Shown here: positions 17,818 to 25,520 of the stretch, piece by piece
Layout of the letters: each line of letters begins with the position of its first letter
Numbering within the stretch: position 1 is the stretch's first letter
NCBI GenBank assembly: GCA_963701375.1
Contig: CAVOZT010000003.1
Coordinates: 434,001-498,000 of the forward strand
Source of the DNA: CAVXTF01 sp963701375
GTDB lineage: Bacteria; Actinomycetota; Acidimicrobiia; Acidimicrobiales; CAVXTF01
DNA length: 64,000 bases
Reading direction: 5' to 3'
Notes under the pieces: generated by a model
Databases searched by the model: none
What the model was told of the DNA's origin: nothing
Seen by the model: only the letters and a program-made list of their open reading frames with translations
Translations under genes and position numbers: made by a program

Positions 17818-18777
17818 ATGAGAATTCTGGTCACCGGCAGCGCCGGCCATCTCGGCGAGGCTCTTGTGCGCGTGCTGAGCGGAGACGGACATGAGGTCGT
17901 AGGGCTCGACATCGTGGCGTCACCAGAGACGAAAATCGTCGGAACCATCCTCGATTGCTCGTTGGTGAGGCGTTCCTTCGAGGGAGTCGAAGCCGTGATC
18001 CACGCGGCCACTCTTCACAAGCCACACATCGGCAGCCACGATCGCCGATCCTTCGTGGACACGAACGTCGCCGGCACGCTCAACCTGCTCGAAGCGGCGG
18101 CGGACTCACGCGTCCGGGCATTCGTGTTCACCAGCACGACGAGCGCATTTGGCGCAGCACTGAGCCCACAACCAGGTGCGCCGGCAACATGGATCACAGA
18201 AGATGTGCGCCCCGTTCCGAAGAACATCTATGGCGTGACCAAGACGGCTGCCGAGGACCTCTGCGAGCTCTTCCACCGCGAGCGCGGGCTCCCGTGTCTG
18301 GTCCTCCGCACATCGCGGTTCTTCCCTGAAGCCGACGATCGTGACGAAATCCGTGGTTCGTACGACGATCTCAATCTGAAAGTCAACGAACTGCTATATC
18401 GGCGCGTGGACATTGAAGATGTCGTGACGGCTCATCGCCTGGCGCTCGAGCGGGCAAGGGCTCTCGGCTTCGGTCGTTACGTGATCAGCGCAACAACGCC
18501 GTTCGGGCTCCACGACGTGGCCGATCTGCAGTTGGATGCTCCTCTTGTCGTGCGCCGTCTGTTTCCTGAGGCAGAGCACGTTTACGCAGCGCGTGGGTGG
18601 GCGATGCTTGCCACCATCGATCGCGTGTACGTGAATGCTCTTGCTCGACGAGATCTGGGTTGGCAGCCGCGATACGACTTTGGTTATGCGCTTCACCGCT
18701 TACAGATCGGCGAGGATCCGCGTAGTCCCCTGGCATTGACGATCGGAGCCAAGGGCTACCACGCTGCTGTGCTCTAG
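17818..18777 (+). CDS. NAD-dependent epimerase/dehydratase
   Basis: 319 residues: extended SDR with GSAGHLGEAL at the N-terminus (glycine-rich NAD site), HAATLHKPH, the serine/threonine in FTSTTSAFG and the YGVTKTA catalytic YxxxK. The substrate is likely a nucleotide sugar or another hydroxylated molecule. It abuts the nuclease gene with no intergenic base, and the C-terminal region is shorter than in classical GalE-type enzymes. No link between nuclease and epimerase is known; they may share only a promoter. Confidence 0.85.
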   Translation: MRILVTGSAGHLGEALVRVLSGDGHEVVGLDIVASPETKIVGTILDCSLVRRSFEGVEAVIHAATLHKPHIGSHDRRSFVDTNVAGTLNLLEAAADSRVRAFVFTSTTSAFGAALSPQPGAPATWITEDVRPVPKNIYGVTKTAAEDLCELFHRERGLPCLVLRTSRFFPEADDRDEIRGSYDDLNLKVNELLYRRVDIEDVVTAHRLALERARALGFGRYVISATTPFGLHDVADLQLDAPLVVRRLFPEAEHVYAARGWAMLATIDRVYVNALARRDLGWQPRYDFGYALHRLQIGEDPRSPLALTIGAKGYHAAVL

Positions 18778-18804
18778 GACCGGCGCACGTCCGCTTAGAA
18801 CCTC

Positions 18805-19230
18805 TTACGGTTTCGCGTTCAAAAGCTCTTCTGCACTTCGGAGCCTTCGACACAGCAATTTGATGACCGCTTGCATGACTTCCGGTTCGTTCAGGAACGG
18901 GCGGAAGTTCCAACTGGCAAGCGAGAAGGTCCGGACATCCGTGACGGCAGAGACCGTTGCGGACCGGGGCCCACCGTCAAGGAGCGCTATCTCGCCGACC
19001 GCCGCGCCCGGACCCAGCGTGGCTCTTTTCGTACCTTTGACCGTTACTTCGGTTGTGCCGTCCAGGATGAGAAAGAAGCGTCCGCTTTCGTCGCCTTCGA
19101 CGAGCAGTTCGGAACCCGCTTTGAACGAGAGCTCCTTTCCGGCATCCCGAATCTGCTTGAGTTGCTTCGACGGAAGACCCCGGAACATGTCAGATCCTTG
19201 CAGGGCGGTAATGACCTCGTCCGTCAACAT
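18805..19230 (-). CDS. Single-domain cyclic nucleotide-binding (CNB) protein
   Basis: 141 residues consisting almost entirely of one CNB domain: FRGLPSKQLKQI, GRFFLILDGTTEV, and the phosphate-binding cassette VGEIALLDGGPRSATV, with the Glu and Arg that contact ribose and phosphate. No DNA-binding or enzymatic domain is attached, so it probably regulates a partner or buffers cAMP. It is a paralogue of the gene at 19298-19705, same strand, 67 bases apart. Confidence 0.85.
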   Translation of the reverse strand: MLTDEVITALQGSDMFRGLPSKQLKQIRDAGKELSFKAGSELLVEGDESGRFFLILDGTTEVTVKGTKRATLGPGAAVGEIALLDGGPRSATVSAVTDVRTFSLASWNFRPFLNEPEVMQAVIKLLCRRLRSAEELLNAKP

Positions 19231-19297
19231 TCCCTCCAGGGCGGAATGGATGCGTCAATCGCCCATCTCACGATAGCGCCGGGTCCAGATTTTGTCT

Positions 19298-19705
19298 TCA
19301 CTCCTCCCGGGCATTTCTGAGCAGTTGGACGAGCGACTGCAACAGCGCCCAGGCAACATCGGGACGAGCCTGCACAAATGGTCGAAAGTCCCAACTGGTC
19401 AAGCCGAAGCAGCGCAGATCTGTGTCTGCCGTGACGGTTGCCGTTCGGGGGCCTTGATCGATGAGAGCGATCTCCCCGAAATGATCCCCCGTCTCGAGGG
19501 TCCCGACGTGCTTGCCGTCGACGACGACAGTCGCGGTGCCAGTGTCGATTATGAAGAAGCCGACGCCGTTCTGGCCGACCTCCGTGATCACGGTGCCGGC
19601 AGGGAAGGTGCGCTCTTTCATCGAAGCGGCAAGGCTCTTCAGATCGCGCTTGGACAGCTTGTCGAACAGAGGCACACGGCTGATCGCGGCCTCGACTGTC
19701 GACAT
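19298..19705 (-). CDS. Single-domain cyclic nucleotide-binding (CNB) protein, paralogue
   Basis: 135 residues with the same layout as the downstream gene: LFDKLSKRDLKSL, VGFFIIDTGTATV and the cassette FGEIALIDQGPRTATV. Both end with a shared pattern (SWxFRPF). The residues expected to bind cAMP are kept in both. The first gene of the pair lies divergently from the XRE/nucleotidyltransferase module. Confidence 0.85.
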   Translation of the reverse strand: MSTVEAAISRVPLFDKLSKRDLKSLAASMKERTFPAGTVITEVGQNGVGFFIIDTGTATVVVDGKHVGTLETGDHFGEIALIDQGPRTATVTADTDLRCFGLTSWDFRPFVQARPDVAWALLQSLVQLLRNAREE

Positions 19706-19752
19706 GGCTGAACGCTATTGCCCCGTCAGTGGTCACGCAACGGCCGTGTGGC

Positions 19753-19793
19753 ATCTGATCTGATACCAACTACTGGTATCTGATCTGATACCA
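19753..19793. promoter_or_regulatory. Direct-repeat operator upstream of the XRE/nucleotidyltransferase pair
   Basis: Two perfect copies of ATCTGATCTGATACCA occur at 19753-19768 and 19778-19793, one repeat every 25 bp. Between them GATACC (19762-19767) faces GGTATC (19775-19780) as an inverted pair. The second copy ends eight bases before the ATG at 19802. This is where an autoregulating antitoxin would bind, and it would mask the promoter or ribosome site. Confidence 0.72.
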
Positions 19794-19801
19794 TCAGTCG
19801 C

Positions 19802-20113
19802 ATGGAGGCCGCGGCTCTGATCAGACGAGCCCGCACCAACGCGGGTTTCTCCTTGAGGTATCTCGCAGGTCGGGCCGGTACATCTCATGCCACGCTCTCC
19901 GCGTACGAAACCGGCCACGTCAATCCGTCGATGCAAATCGTCCAGCGGATCGTCCGGGCGGCAGGATTCGCGTTGACCTTCGACTTGATCCCTGTCGTCG
20001 GAGATGCTGACTGCAGCCGTGGCGATGAGCTCGTTCAGGTTCTGGAGCTGGCGGCTCAATTCCCCTCGCGTCACACCCGGGATCTCGTGTATCCGAGGTT
20101 CGGTTCGCAATGA
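19802..20113 (+). CDS. XRE-family helix-turn-helix protein, probable antitoxin/repressor
   Basis: 103 residues. A complete HTH_3/XRE domain covers residues 5-60: IRRARTNAGFSLRYLAGRAG then SHATLSAYETGHVNPSMQIV. Its ATG follows the direct-repeat operator at 19753-19793, and its stop overlaps the next gene (ATGA). An XRE protein coupled to a nucleotidyltransferase is a common toxin-antitoxin layout, with the HTH protein repressing the operon. That role is inferred from context. Confidence 0.85.
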   Translation: MEAAALIRRARTNAGFSLRYLAGRAGTSHATLSAYETGHVNPSMQIVQRIVRAAGFALTFDLIPVVGDADCSRGDELVQVLELAAQFPSRHTRDLVYPRFGSQ

Positions 20114-20652
20114 CAACTCTCGCCCAGAAGATCGTTGCGATCGACCGGTCGCTCGTGAAGGCCGGGATCCCACATGCCTTCGGAGGCGCCCTGGCGTTGG
20201 CGTGGTGCACCCAAAGAGCCCGGGGCACGATCGATATCGACGTCAACGTCTTTACCGACATAGACCGGACCCGCGAGGTCTTCTCGGCCCTGCCGAACAG
20301 CGTGCACTGGACAGATGAGGACATTCAGCGCACAGAGGCGGATGGTCAGGTCCGGCTGTGGTGGGAAGGAACACCCATCGACGTATTCCTCAGCACAACC
20401 GAGTTCCACGATCAAGTCGCTACCCGTATACGCGTGGAGCAGTTCGCAGGCGCCGAGGTGCCTTTTCTCTCCTGTACGGATCTCGCTGTCTTCAAGGCGT
20501 TTTTCAACCGAGCGAGGGACTGGGCCGATCTGGAGGAGATGGCCGAAGTGGGGACGCTCGACTTGGACCGCGTGATCGGAGTGCTCGTGCGGTATCTCGG
20601 CGCGAACGACGAGCGAATCGAAAGACTCCGCTCACTAGCGGGATCCGAGTAG
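20110..20652 (+). CDS. Nucleotidyltransferase-fold protein (AbiEii/DUF6036-like), probable toxin
   Basis: 180 residues. The nucleotidyltransferase signature is HAFGGALALA followed by RGTIDIDVNVF, giving the GG...DxD arrangement of the MNT/AbiEii superfamily. A third acidic residue is plausible in TPIDVFLS. Related toxins add nucleotides to tRNA or proteins. It is ATGA-coupled to the XRE gene, so the pair reads as a type II- or IV-like toxin-antitoxin module or a two-gene phage-defence unit. Activity is inferred, not seen. Confidence 0.75.
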   Translation: MTTLAQKIVAIDRSLVKAGIPHAFGGALALAWCTQRARGTIDIDVNVFTDIDRTREVFSALPNSVHWTDEDIQRTEADGQVRLWWEGTPIDVFLSTTEFHDQVATRIRVEQFAGAEVPFLSCTDLAVFKAFFNRARDWADLEEMAEVGTLDLDRVIGVLVRYLGANDERIERLRSLAGSE

Positions 20653-20746
20653 TCCTCGCAACCAACCTGCAGCTCCCGATGGTGCCGGCGACGCGTGTTC
20701 GCCGCCGGTCCCATCGAGTGCGTTGGCCGCTCCTGCAATAACTCCG

Positions 20747-22123
20747 TTATCCGGCGAGTGCGGCGACAAGCCTTGCGGCGTCGACCGTCCCGAGCCCGCT
20801 CGCCATGTCGTAACCCGGACCTGCGTTGAACCCGTCGACCGTGTGCGTGTGGTTGTTCTGGGAGAAGGTCACGGTGTTGTTGCCAACTGTGATGTCGGGG
20901 ATCCCAGAACCGCCCGAGCCGATCGAGTACAGAGCCGGGTTGAGAAGGCCTAGATCATGGCCGGCCGCCTGGTCTGCAATGGCAACAATGCCGGCGAACT
21001 GCGGTGAGGCCTCGCTCGTGCCGCCGACGATGTAGAAGCCAGGACCGGGCAGCCCGCCAAAGGACATGTAAACGAGAGCCCCACCATTGACGGCAGCGCT
21101 CAGGCTGATATCCGGGGTACCTCGGTTCAGGCCGACGATCTTGGCCACACCATTCTGGTAGGAAGGCCGAGTAAACACGGCCGACGGTCCGCCGCTACCG
21201 GCCGTTGCGTTGCCGAACAGATAGGACTCGTTCCACACGTTGTCCGGCAAAGTCCTGTTGCCCTGGCCGTTCAGGTGAAGTTGCAGTCCACCGACCGAGG
21301 TGACGAGAGGGTCGCTGGAGGGCCAGGCGACCACTCGGTGCGTGTAGAGCGTTGTTCCGCTGAGGTGGTAGTTCGACACCCCGGTGTCGCCCGAGCTCGC
21401 CAGGACCGTGACGTGGTTCAAGTCGGCGTTGACATACGCACTGCGCAACTTCTTGATCGATGATGGTCCCGGGAAGGTCTCCTCGGTTGCCCCGAAGCTC
21501 TGGGATATCACGTCACCAAGGTTGTGGTTGATGGCGAAGTTCTCGGCCGCCACTATTTGCGGGAAACCGGTCGTGCCCTCGGTTTCTGCAACCGGCGTCT
21601 CGAGCAGGACGATGTTGGCACCGGGAGCCATTGCATGTGAATACTCGACGTCGAGGGAGGTCTCTACCGCCCAGTTGACCATGACCGGATTCAACGGATC
21701 GAAAGGAGGAACTTTTCCAACTGGCTGAAGCACCGTAAAGTCCGGCGGCGCAGGCAGTTTGAATTCGCTGTCGAAGGTCGCGAGATCGCTCCGGATCGTC
21801 GGAGATCCGTACGAATCTACGAGAATGATCGTCCGACCTTTCCCGTTCAGGTGCTCAGCGTAAAGCGGGTTGAGATCGTACGCCGCCTGGAATTGGGAAG
21901 GGCGGTAACAGGCGAAGCCGCTCGACGCGATGCATTGAGACGTGGACGGGGCTTGCGACCAGTGGGAATCTCCGAGCACGACGGCATACGGTCTGGCGAC
22001 TGCGACGCGCGCAGACGCCGCCGATTGTGCTCCGACAGCGTGACCTGCGGGAAAGAAGGCAAGCATCCCTATGCCCGTCACAAGGGCGATGCCGGCCACG
22101 GTTCGAAACGTCCTATGCCACAT
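20747..22123 (-). CDS. Secreted S53 (sedolisin) family serine-carboxyl peptidase
   Basis: 458 residues from the ATG at 22123, preferred because GGGAGGT sits just upstream. An N-terminal signal peptide ends around AGHAVGA. Catalytic elements: ETSLDVEYSHAMAPGA (Glu and Asp), SSGDTGVS (oxyanion Asp) and GGTSEASPQF (nucleophile Ser). Sedolisins usually carry a propeptide of about 200 residues; here only about 50 separate the signal from the catalytic core, so it may be a short-propeptide type. It would act outside the cell, often at acid pH. The late DMASGLGTVDAARL motif is also typical. Confidence 0.87.
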   Translation of the reverse strand: MWHRTFRTVAGIALVTGIGMLAFFPAGHAVGAQSAASARVAVARPYAVVLGDSHWSQAPSTSQCIASSGFACYRPSQFQAAYDLNPLYAEHLNGKGRTIILVDSYGSPTIRSDLATFDSEFKLPAPPDFTVLQPVGKVPPFDPLNPVMVNWAVETSLDVEYSHAMAPGANIVLLETPVAETEGTTGFPQIVAAENFAINHNLGDVISQSFGATEETFPGPSSIKKLRSAYVNADLNHVTVLASSGDTGVSNYHLSGTTLYTHRVVAWPSSDPLVTSVGGLQLHLNGQGNRTLPDNVWNESYLFGNATAGSGGPSAVFTRPSYQNGVAKIVGLNRGTPDISLSAAVNGGALVYMSFGGLPGPGFYIVGGTSEASPQFAGIVAIADQAAGHDLGLLNPALYSIGSGGSGIPDITVGNNTVTFSQNNHTHTVDGFNAGPGYDMASGLGTVDAARLVAALAG

Positions 22124-22321
22124 TCTCTTACCTCCCTGAATCGATGGAGACGTCATCGGCGCCACCCCTTGCCTCTACCGTCGCCGACCGGACCTGATCC
22201 TGGAGCCCCCGAGCGGCCGGATCCTCGAATAACCAGCTAGTGCAATCAACCATATAACTGCACATGACGAGGCGCTACCCGTAAGCGGCGGGTCCTGCGC
22301 GAGTGGCAAAACGTGTAGTTG

Positions 22322-23335
22322 TCACCCGACGGTTATGGAGGTAAGGGACGAGTGAGTGCCGGAGGCGATGATCGCGCTCGGCGTTCCGGTGCGAGCCAGG
22401 TACGCACGGAGGAAGGCCTGGGTAATCCCCTCGATCGCCGAGAACCATTCGCTTCCGGCCTCGAGAGGCGGGAGGTGTCCCGCACCATGGAGGATGACCA
22501 GATATTTCGGGCTGGCCGCCTCCTGCCAGGTCCGGGTCGCCTCACTAGGGAGGTTGAGGCTGTCCGCATCGCCTTGCGTGACCAGGAGCGGCGGGTTCGA
22601 GGTGTGGGTGACGCCGACCAGAGGAGAGACGGACATAGCGATGGCGCACCGAATGGCGGGTTCACCGACGGGTGCAGGTTGGACCGAGACCGCCAAGGCC
22701 GTTTCGGCGCCGTCGCTGTGACCCGCGACCCCGACACGGCTCGGATCGATGTGGACGGCGACAGGCCCGCTACGTGCCACAAGTTCGTCTATTACGAACC
22801 GCACGTCAGCCGGTTGCTGTTGGATGTCCTTTTCATCCAGGTCAGGTCCCGCGATGGCCTGGTCCGTGAGCGGGAACTCGGGCGCGGCAACGACGTAGCC
22901 CTGGGATGCCCAAGAACGCAACAGCGCGACGTAGGGGGTCGGGCCGACGATGTAGCCGGGTGCGAACACCAACAAGGGCCAGCGCCCAGGCTCGTTCGGT
23001 TCCCATACGAGAGTGGTAAGCGTGCGGCTGGTAGCGATGGTCACGCCGTTGCTCACCGTGGGCCGCGTGTGATCGACGAGGCGGATCGTAAAAGTGGCCA
23101 ACGAGTAAGGCGGCGCCGGGATCGTCGTCGGCGTCGGTGTCGTCTCCGGCGTCGATGTCGGCGCTGTCTCCCGGGCCGGAGATTTCGCAACCGTGGTGGA
23201 GGGATGGGCATCGCGACCTGTGACTCTGGCGGAAGAGCATCCCGTCGAAACTACGACCAGCGCCACCAGTGCGACCTCAGCCGGCCACACAAGCCTCCGG
23301 CGCATCCTCACCAAGCTACGACGTCGTCGTTGCAC
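22322..23335 (-). CDS. Lipoprotein alpha/beta hydrolase (dienelactone-hydrolase/PETase-like fold)
   Basis: 337 residues with a lipobox STGCSS after a basic, hydrophobic N-terminus, then a Thr/Pro-rich spacer. The hydrolase domain has FAPGYIVG (oxyanion region), the nucleophile GHSDGA, the acid in QGDADSLN and the histidine in GAGHLPP. It is therefore a surface-anchored esterase or lipase of the chlorophyllase/PAF-acetylhydrolase-like group. It lies between the S53 peptidase and arsR on the same strand but has no evident link to arsenic. Confidence 0.8.
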   Translation of the reverse strand: MQRRRRSLVRMRRRLVWPAEVALVALVVVSTGCSSARVTGRDAHPSTTVAKSPARETAPTSTPETTPTPTTIPAPPYSLATFTIRLVDHTRPTVSNGVTIATSRTLTTLVWEPNEPGRWPLLVFAPGYIVGPTPYVALLRSWASQGYVVAAPEFPLTDQAIAGPDLDEKDIQQQPADVRFVIDELVARSGPVAVHIDPSRVGVAGHSDGAETALAVSVQPAPVGEPAIRCAIAMSVSPLVGVTHTSNPPLLVTQGDADSLNLPSEATRTWQEAASPKYLVILHGAGHLPPLEAGSEWFSAIEGITQAFLRAYLARTGTPSAIIASGTHSSLTSITVG

Positions 23336-23353
23336 GGGTGGACGAACGTGAAG

Positions 23354-23701
23354 CTACGGGATCGCCTTTATCGCCGCTCGGGCCGCCTCGGGCATATCGC
23401 TTCGGAGGTGGTAGAACGCCCAGACGCCACGCTTGAGACTGGTGACGAAGCCCGCCCCCTTGAGCTTGCCGAGGTGATGACTCACAGTTGGTTGCCCGAG
23501 GTCGAACGCAGCGGTGAAGTCACATACGCAGATGGGCTCCGATGCCGCCTTGAGCATGTGGAGCATCTGGATGCGGGTCGGATCAGCCAGTGCCTTGTGA
23601 ACGTCCGCCAACTCCTCGGCCTCCCGGTCGGGCAGCGGGTCTGCGAGCTGCACACAGCAGCCTCTAATTCGATCCGGAGCTTGGAGAATCGTCTTTCCCA
23701 T
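23354..23701 (-). CDS. arsR: ArsR-family metalloregulator
   Basis: 115 residues. A winged helix covers 30-110 (LADPTRIQMLHML, GQPTVSHHLGKLKGAGFV). The ligand-binding motif EPICVCDF matches the ELCVCDL thiol site of As(III)/Sb(III)-sensing ArsR proteins, with an extra CC pair near residue 15. It is divergent from the cadI-mip-arsC operon and should repress both directions through the palindrome at 23721-23768 until arsenite or a similar thiophilic metal binds. Confidence 0.92.
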   Translation of the reverse strand: MGKTILQAPDRIRGCCVQLADPLPDREAEELADVHKALADPTRIQMLHMLKAASEPICVCDFTAAFDLGQPTVSHHLGKLKGAGFVTSLKRGVWAFYHLRSDMPEAARAAIKAIP

Positions 23702-23720
23702 ACCCCCATACTATCGGGAG

Positions 23721-23768
23721 GCATTGACAATTGTCGATGCTTTCCTTTAGAGTCCAATGCATCGACAA
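23721..23768. promoter_or_regulatory. ArsR operator in the arsR/cadI divergent promoter
   Basis: A 20-bp palindrome with one mismatch, GCATTGACAA and TTGTCGATGC (23721-23740), is followed by a third half site GCATCGACAA at 23759-23768. The sites lie between the two divergent starts and immediately before the cadI Shine-Dalgarno AAGGAG (23779-23784). Confidence 0.75.
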
Positions 23769-23790
23769 CATTCGATCTAAGGAGTCGCAA

Positions 23791-24246
23791 GTGTCCCGTG
23801 TCCAACTCGCACTCAACGTCAGTGACCTCGATGCAGCAGTCGAGTTCTACGGCAAGTTGTTCGGAGCGGAGCCTGCGAAGCGCAGACCTGGCTATGCCAA
23901 CTTCGCCATCGCCGAACCGCTGCTCAAGCTCGTGCTGATCGAGGTCGAATCTGCTCGCGGCACTGGTGTATCCGGCGCTTTGAACCACCTGGGTGTCGAG
24001 GTGGAATCGCCAGATGAGGTGGTCGACGCCGCCGAGAGGTTTGGCGCCGCGGGGCTCAACCCGGATGTGCGCAACTCCACGACCTGCTGCTACGCGGTCC
24101 AGGACAAAGCCTGGGTCATCGACCCGGACGGCGCCCCCTGGGAGGTCTACACCGTCCTGGCCGATGCTCCTGCGGAGACAGGCCTCGGGTGCTCAACCGT
24201 TGGATGCGATCCGGTAACTCACGTCGGTTCGACTGCTTGCTGCTGA
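23791..24246 (+). CDS. cadI: ArsI/CadI-family vicinal-oxygen-chelate metal-resistance protein
   Basis: 151 residues from the GTG at 23791 (AAGGAG six bases upstream). The sequence RVQLALNVSDLDAA, ...RRPGYANFAIAEP, NHLGVEV, TTCCYAVQDKAWV and PWEVYTV follows the mycobacterial cadmium-induced CadI and the ArsI C-As lyase family. The vicinal cysteine pair C99-C100 binds trivalent methylarsenicals or metals. H66 and E118 match two iron ligands; the usual first histidine is Q5, as in CadI. Extra cysteines at the tail (C134, C139, C150-C151) suggest metal binding. First gene of the operon. Confidence 0.9.
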   Translation: MSRVQLALNVSDLDAAVEFYGKLFGAEPAKRRPGYANFAIAEPLLKLVLIEVESARGTGVSGALNHLGVEVESPDEVVDAAERFGAAGLNPDVRNSTTCCYAVQDKAWVIDPDGAPWEVYTVLADAPAETGLGCSTVGCDPVTHVGSTACC

Positions 24247-24258
24247 CCTGCCCGCACC

Positions 24259-25032
24259 GTGACAACAAACCAAGCGTCGTTGTGGAGAAAACTGCTCGCT
24301 GAGTTCCTAGGCAGCATGTTTCTCGCGGCGATTGTTGTCGGCTCGGGCATAGCGGCGCAACGCTATTCACCGAACGACATCGGACTCGAACTCTTCGAGA
24401 ATGCTGCTGCAACCGCAGTCGGGCTCTTCGCCATCATTCTCATGTTCGGGCCCGTATCCGGCGCGCACTTCAATCCGGTCGTGTCGTTTGTCGATGCTTC
24501 ATTCGGCGGCCTTCGATGGCGTACCGCGATGTGGTATCTCCCGGCGCAGTGCGCAGGGTGCATCGCGGGAGCAGTCATCGCCAATCTGATGTTCTCGGAT
24601 GCCGCGGTGCGCTTCTCGACGCATCAGCGTGGCACGGGAGCGCACTTCTTGTCTGAGATCGTCGCAACACTGGGGCTGATACTCGTGATCTTCGCCCTGG
24701 CCCGAAGTGGCAGGAGCCGAAGTGCGCCCGCAGCGGTTGGCGCGTACATCGGAGCCGCGTACTTCTTCACGAGCTCGACCAGCTTCGCCAATCCAGCCAT
24801 CGCGGTCGGAAGGATGTTCTCGAACACATTTGCTGGAATCGCTCCCTCTTCAGTTCCGACCTTCGTGTTGGCAGAGGTGATCGGTGGAGTCCTGGCGTTC
24901 GCGGTCATCAAGGCCTTGTATCCGGGAGTAACTCCGAACGAGGCAGCCGACGTCGTGGTCCCGCATCAATTCGAGAGTCCCGACGGGGGCCGGCCTATCG
25001 AAGCCGTCGATCGTGGACAACGGCCGTCGTGA
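24259..25032 (+). CDS. MIP-family channel (AqpS-like aquaglyceroporin) in ars operon
   Basis: 257 residues with six hydrophobic segments and two half-helix motifs: HFNPVV (NPV in place of the first NPA) and SFANPAIAVGR (canonical NPA plus Arg selectivity filter). MIP channels in ars operons let arsenite flow out down its gradient once ArsC has made it from arsenate, as described for AqpS of Sinorhizobium. No ArsB or Acr3 pump is present in this operon, so this channel is the best exporter candidate. The GTG start at 24259 lies 12 bases after the cadI stop, and the end overlaps arsC by GTGA. Confidence 0.85.
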   Translation: MTTNQASLWRKLLAEFLGSMFLAAIVVGSGIAAQRYSPNDIGLELFENAAATAVGLFAIILMFGPVSGAHFNPVVSFVDASFGGLRWRTAMWYLPAQCAGCIAGAVIANLMFSDAAVRFSTHQRGTGAHFLSEIVATLGLILVIFALARSGRSRSAPAAVGAYIGAAYFFTSSTSFANPAIAVGRMFSNTFAGIAPSSVPTFVLAEVIGGVLAFAVIKALYPGVTPNEAADVVVPHQFESPDGGRPIEAVDRGQRPS

Positions 25033-25445
25033 TCGAGAGACCGTCCGAGACCAACACACCGGTAGTTCTGTTTCTGTGCACGCACAACGCGGGTCGGAGC
25101 CTGGCAGGAAAAGTACTCCTCGATCACCACGCCCAAGGGCGAATCGAGGTCCGCTCCGCTGGATCTGAGCCAGCGGACGAGCTCAACCCCGCAGTCGTCG
25201 AGATATTGCGGGAGCGCGGGCTCGACGTGGACAAAGAGTTCCCAAAGTTGCTCACCGACGAGGATGCCCGGGCCGCGGACGTGATCGTCACCATGGGGTG
25301 CGGAGACACGTGTCCTGTCTTTCCTGGCAAACGCTACGTCAACTGGGATTTGGACGACCCTGCGGGTCAGCCCGTCGAGGTCGTTCGTCCAATCGTCGAA
25401 GAGATCGACCGGCGCGTTCGCGCGCTTGCATCCGAACTGCTCTGA
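25029..25445 (+). CDS. arsC: Arsenate reductase, low-molecular-weight phosphatase family
   Basis: 138 residues. The P-loop CTHNAGRS gives the CX5R active site (C17, R23), and the acid loop is NWDLDDP. The additional cysteines in TMGCGDTCP can form the disulfide cascade used by thioredoxin- or mycothiol-coupled ArsC. It reduces As(V) to As(III) in the cytoplasm. Translation is coupled to the MIP gene by GTGA. Last gene of the operon. Confidence 0.92.
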   Translation: MIERPSETNTPVVLFLCTHNAGRSLAGKVLLDHHAQGRIEVRSAGSEPADELNPAVVEILRERGLDVDKEFPKLLTDEDARAADVIVTMGCGDTCPVFPGKRYVNWDLDDPAGQPVEVVRPIVEEIDRRVRALASELL

Positions 25446-25520
25446 CCTGGCACAAGATCGCGGCTTAGACTCGGAGCAACTGAACGCGGGCATCTGCCTC
25501 GGTTATAGCTCTCATCTACT

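Noticed and set aside
22319..23938. A 539-codon open frame on the plus strand
   Set aside because: It is antisense to the lipoprotein hydrolase and ArsR genes, arginine-rich, with no motif; a high-GC shadow frame.
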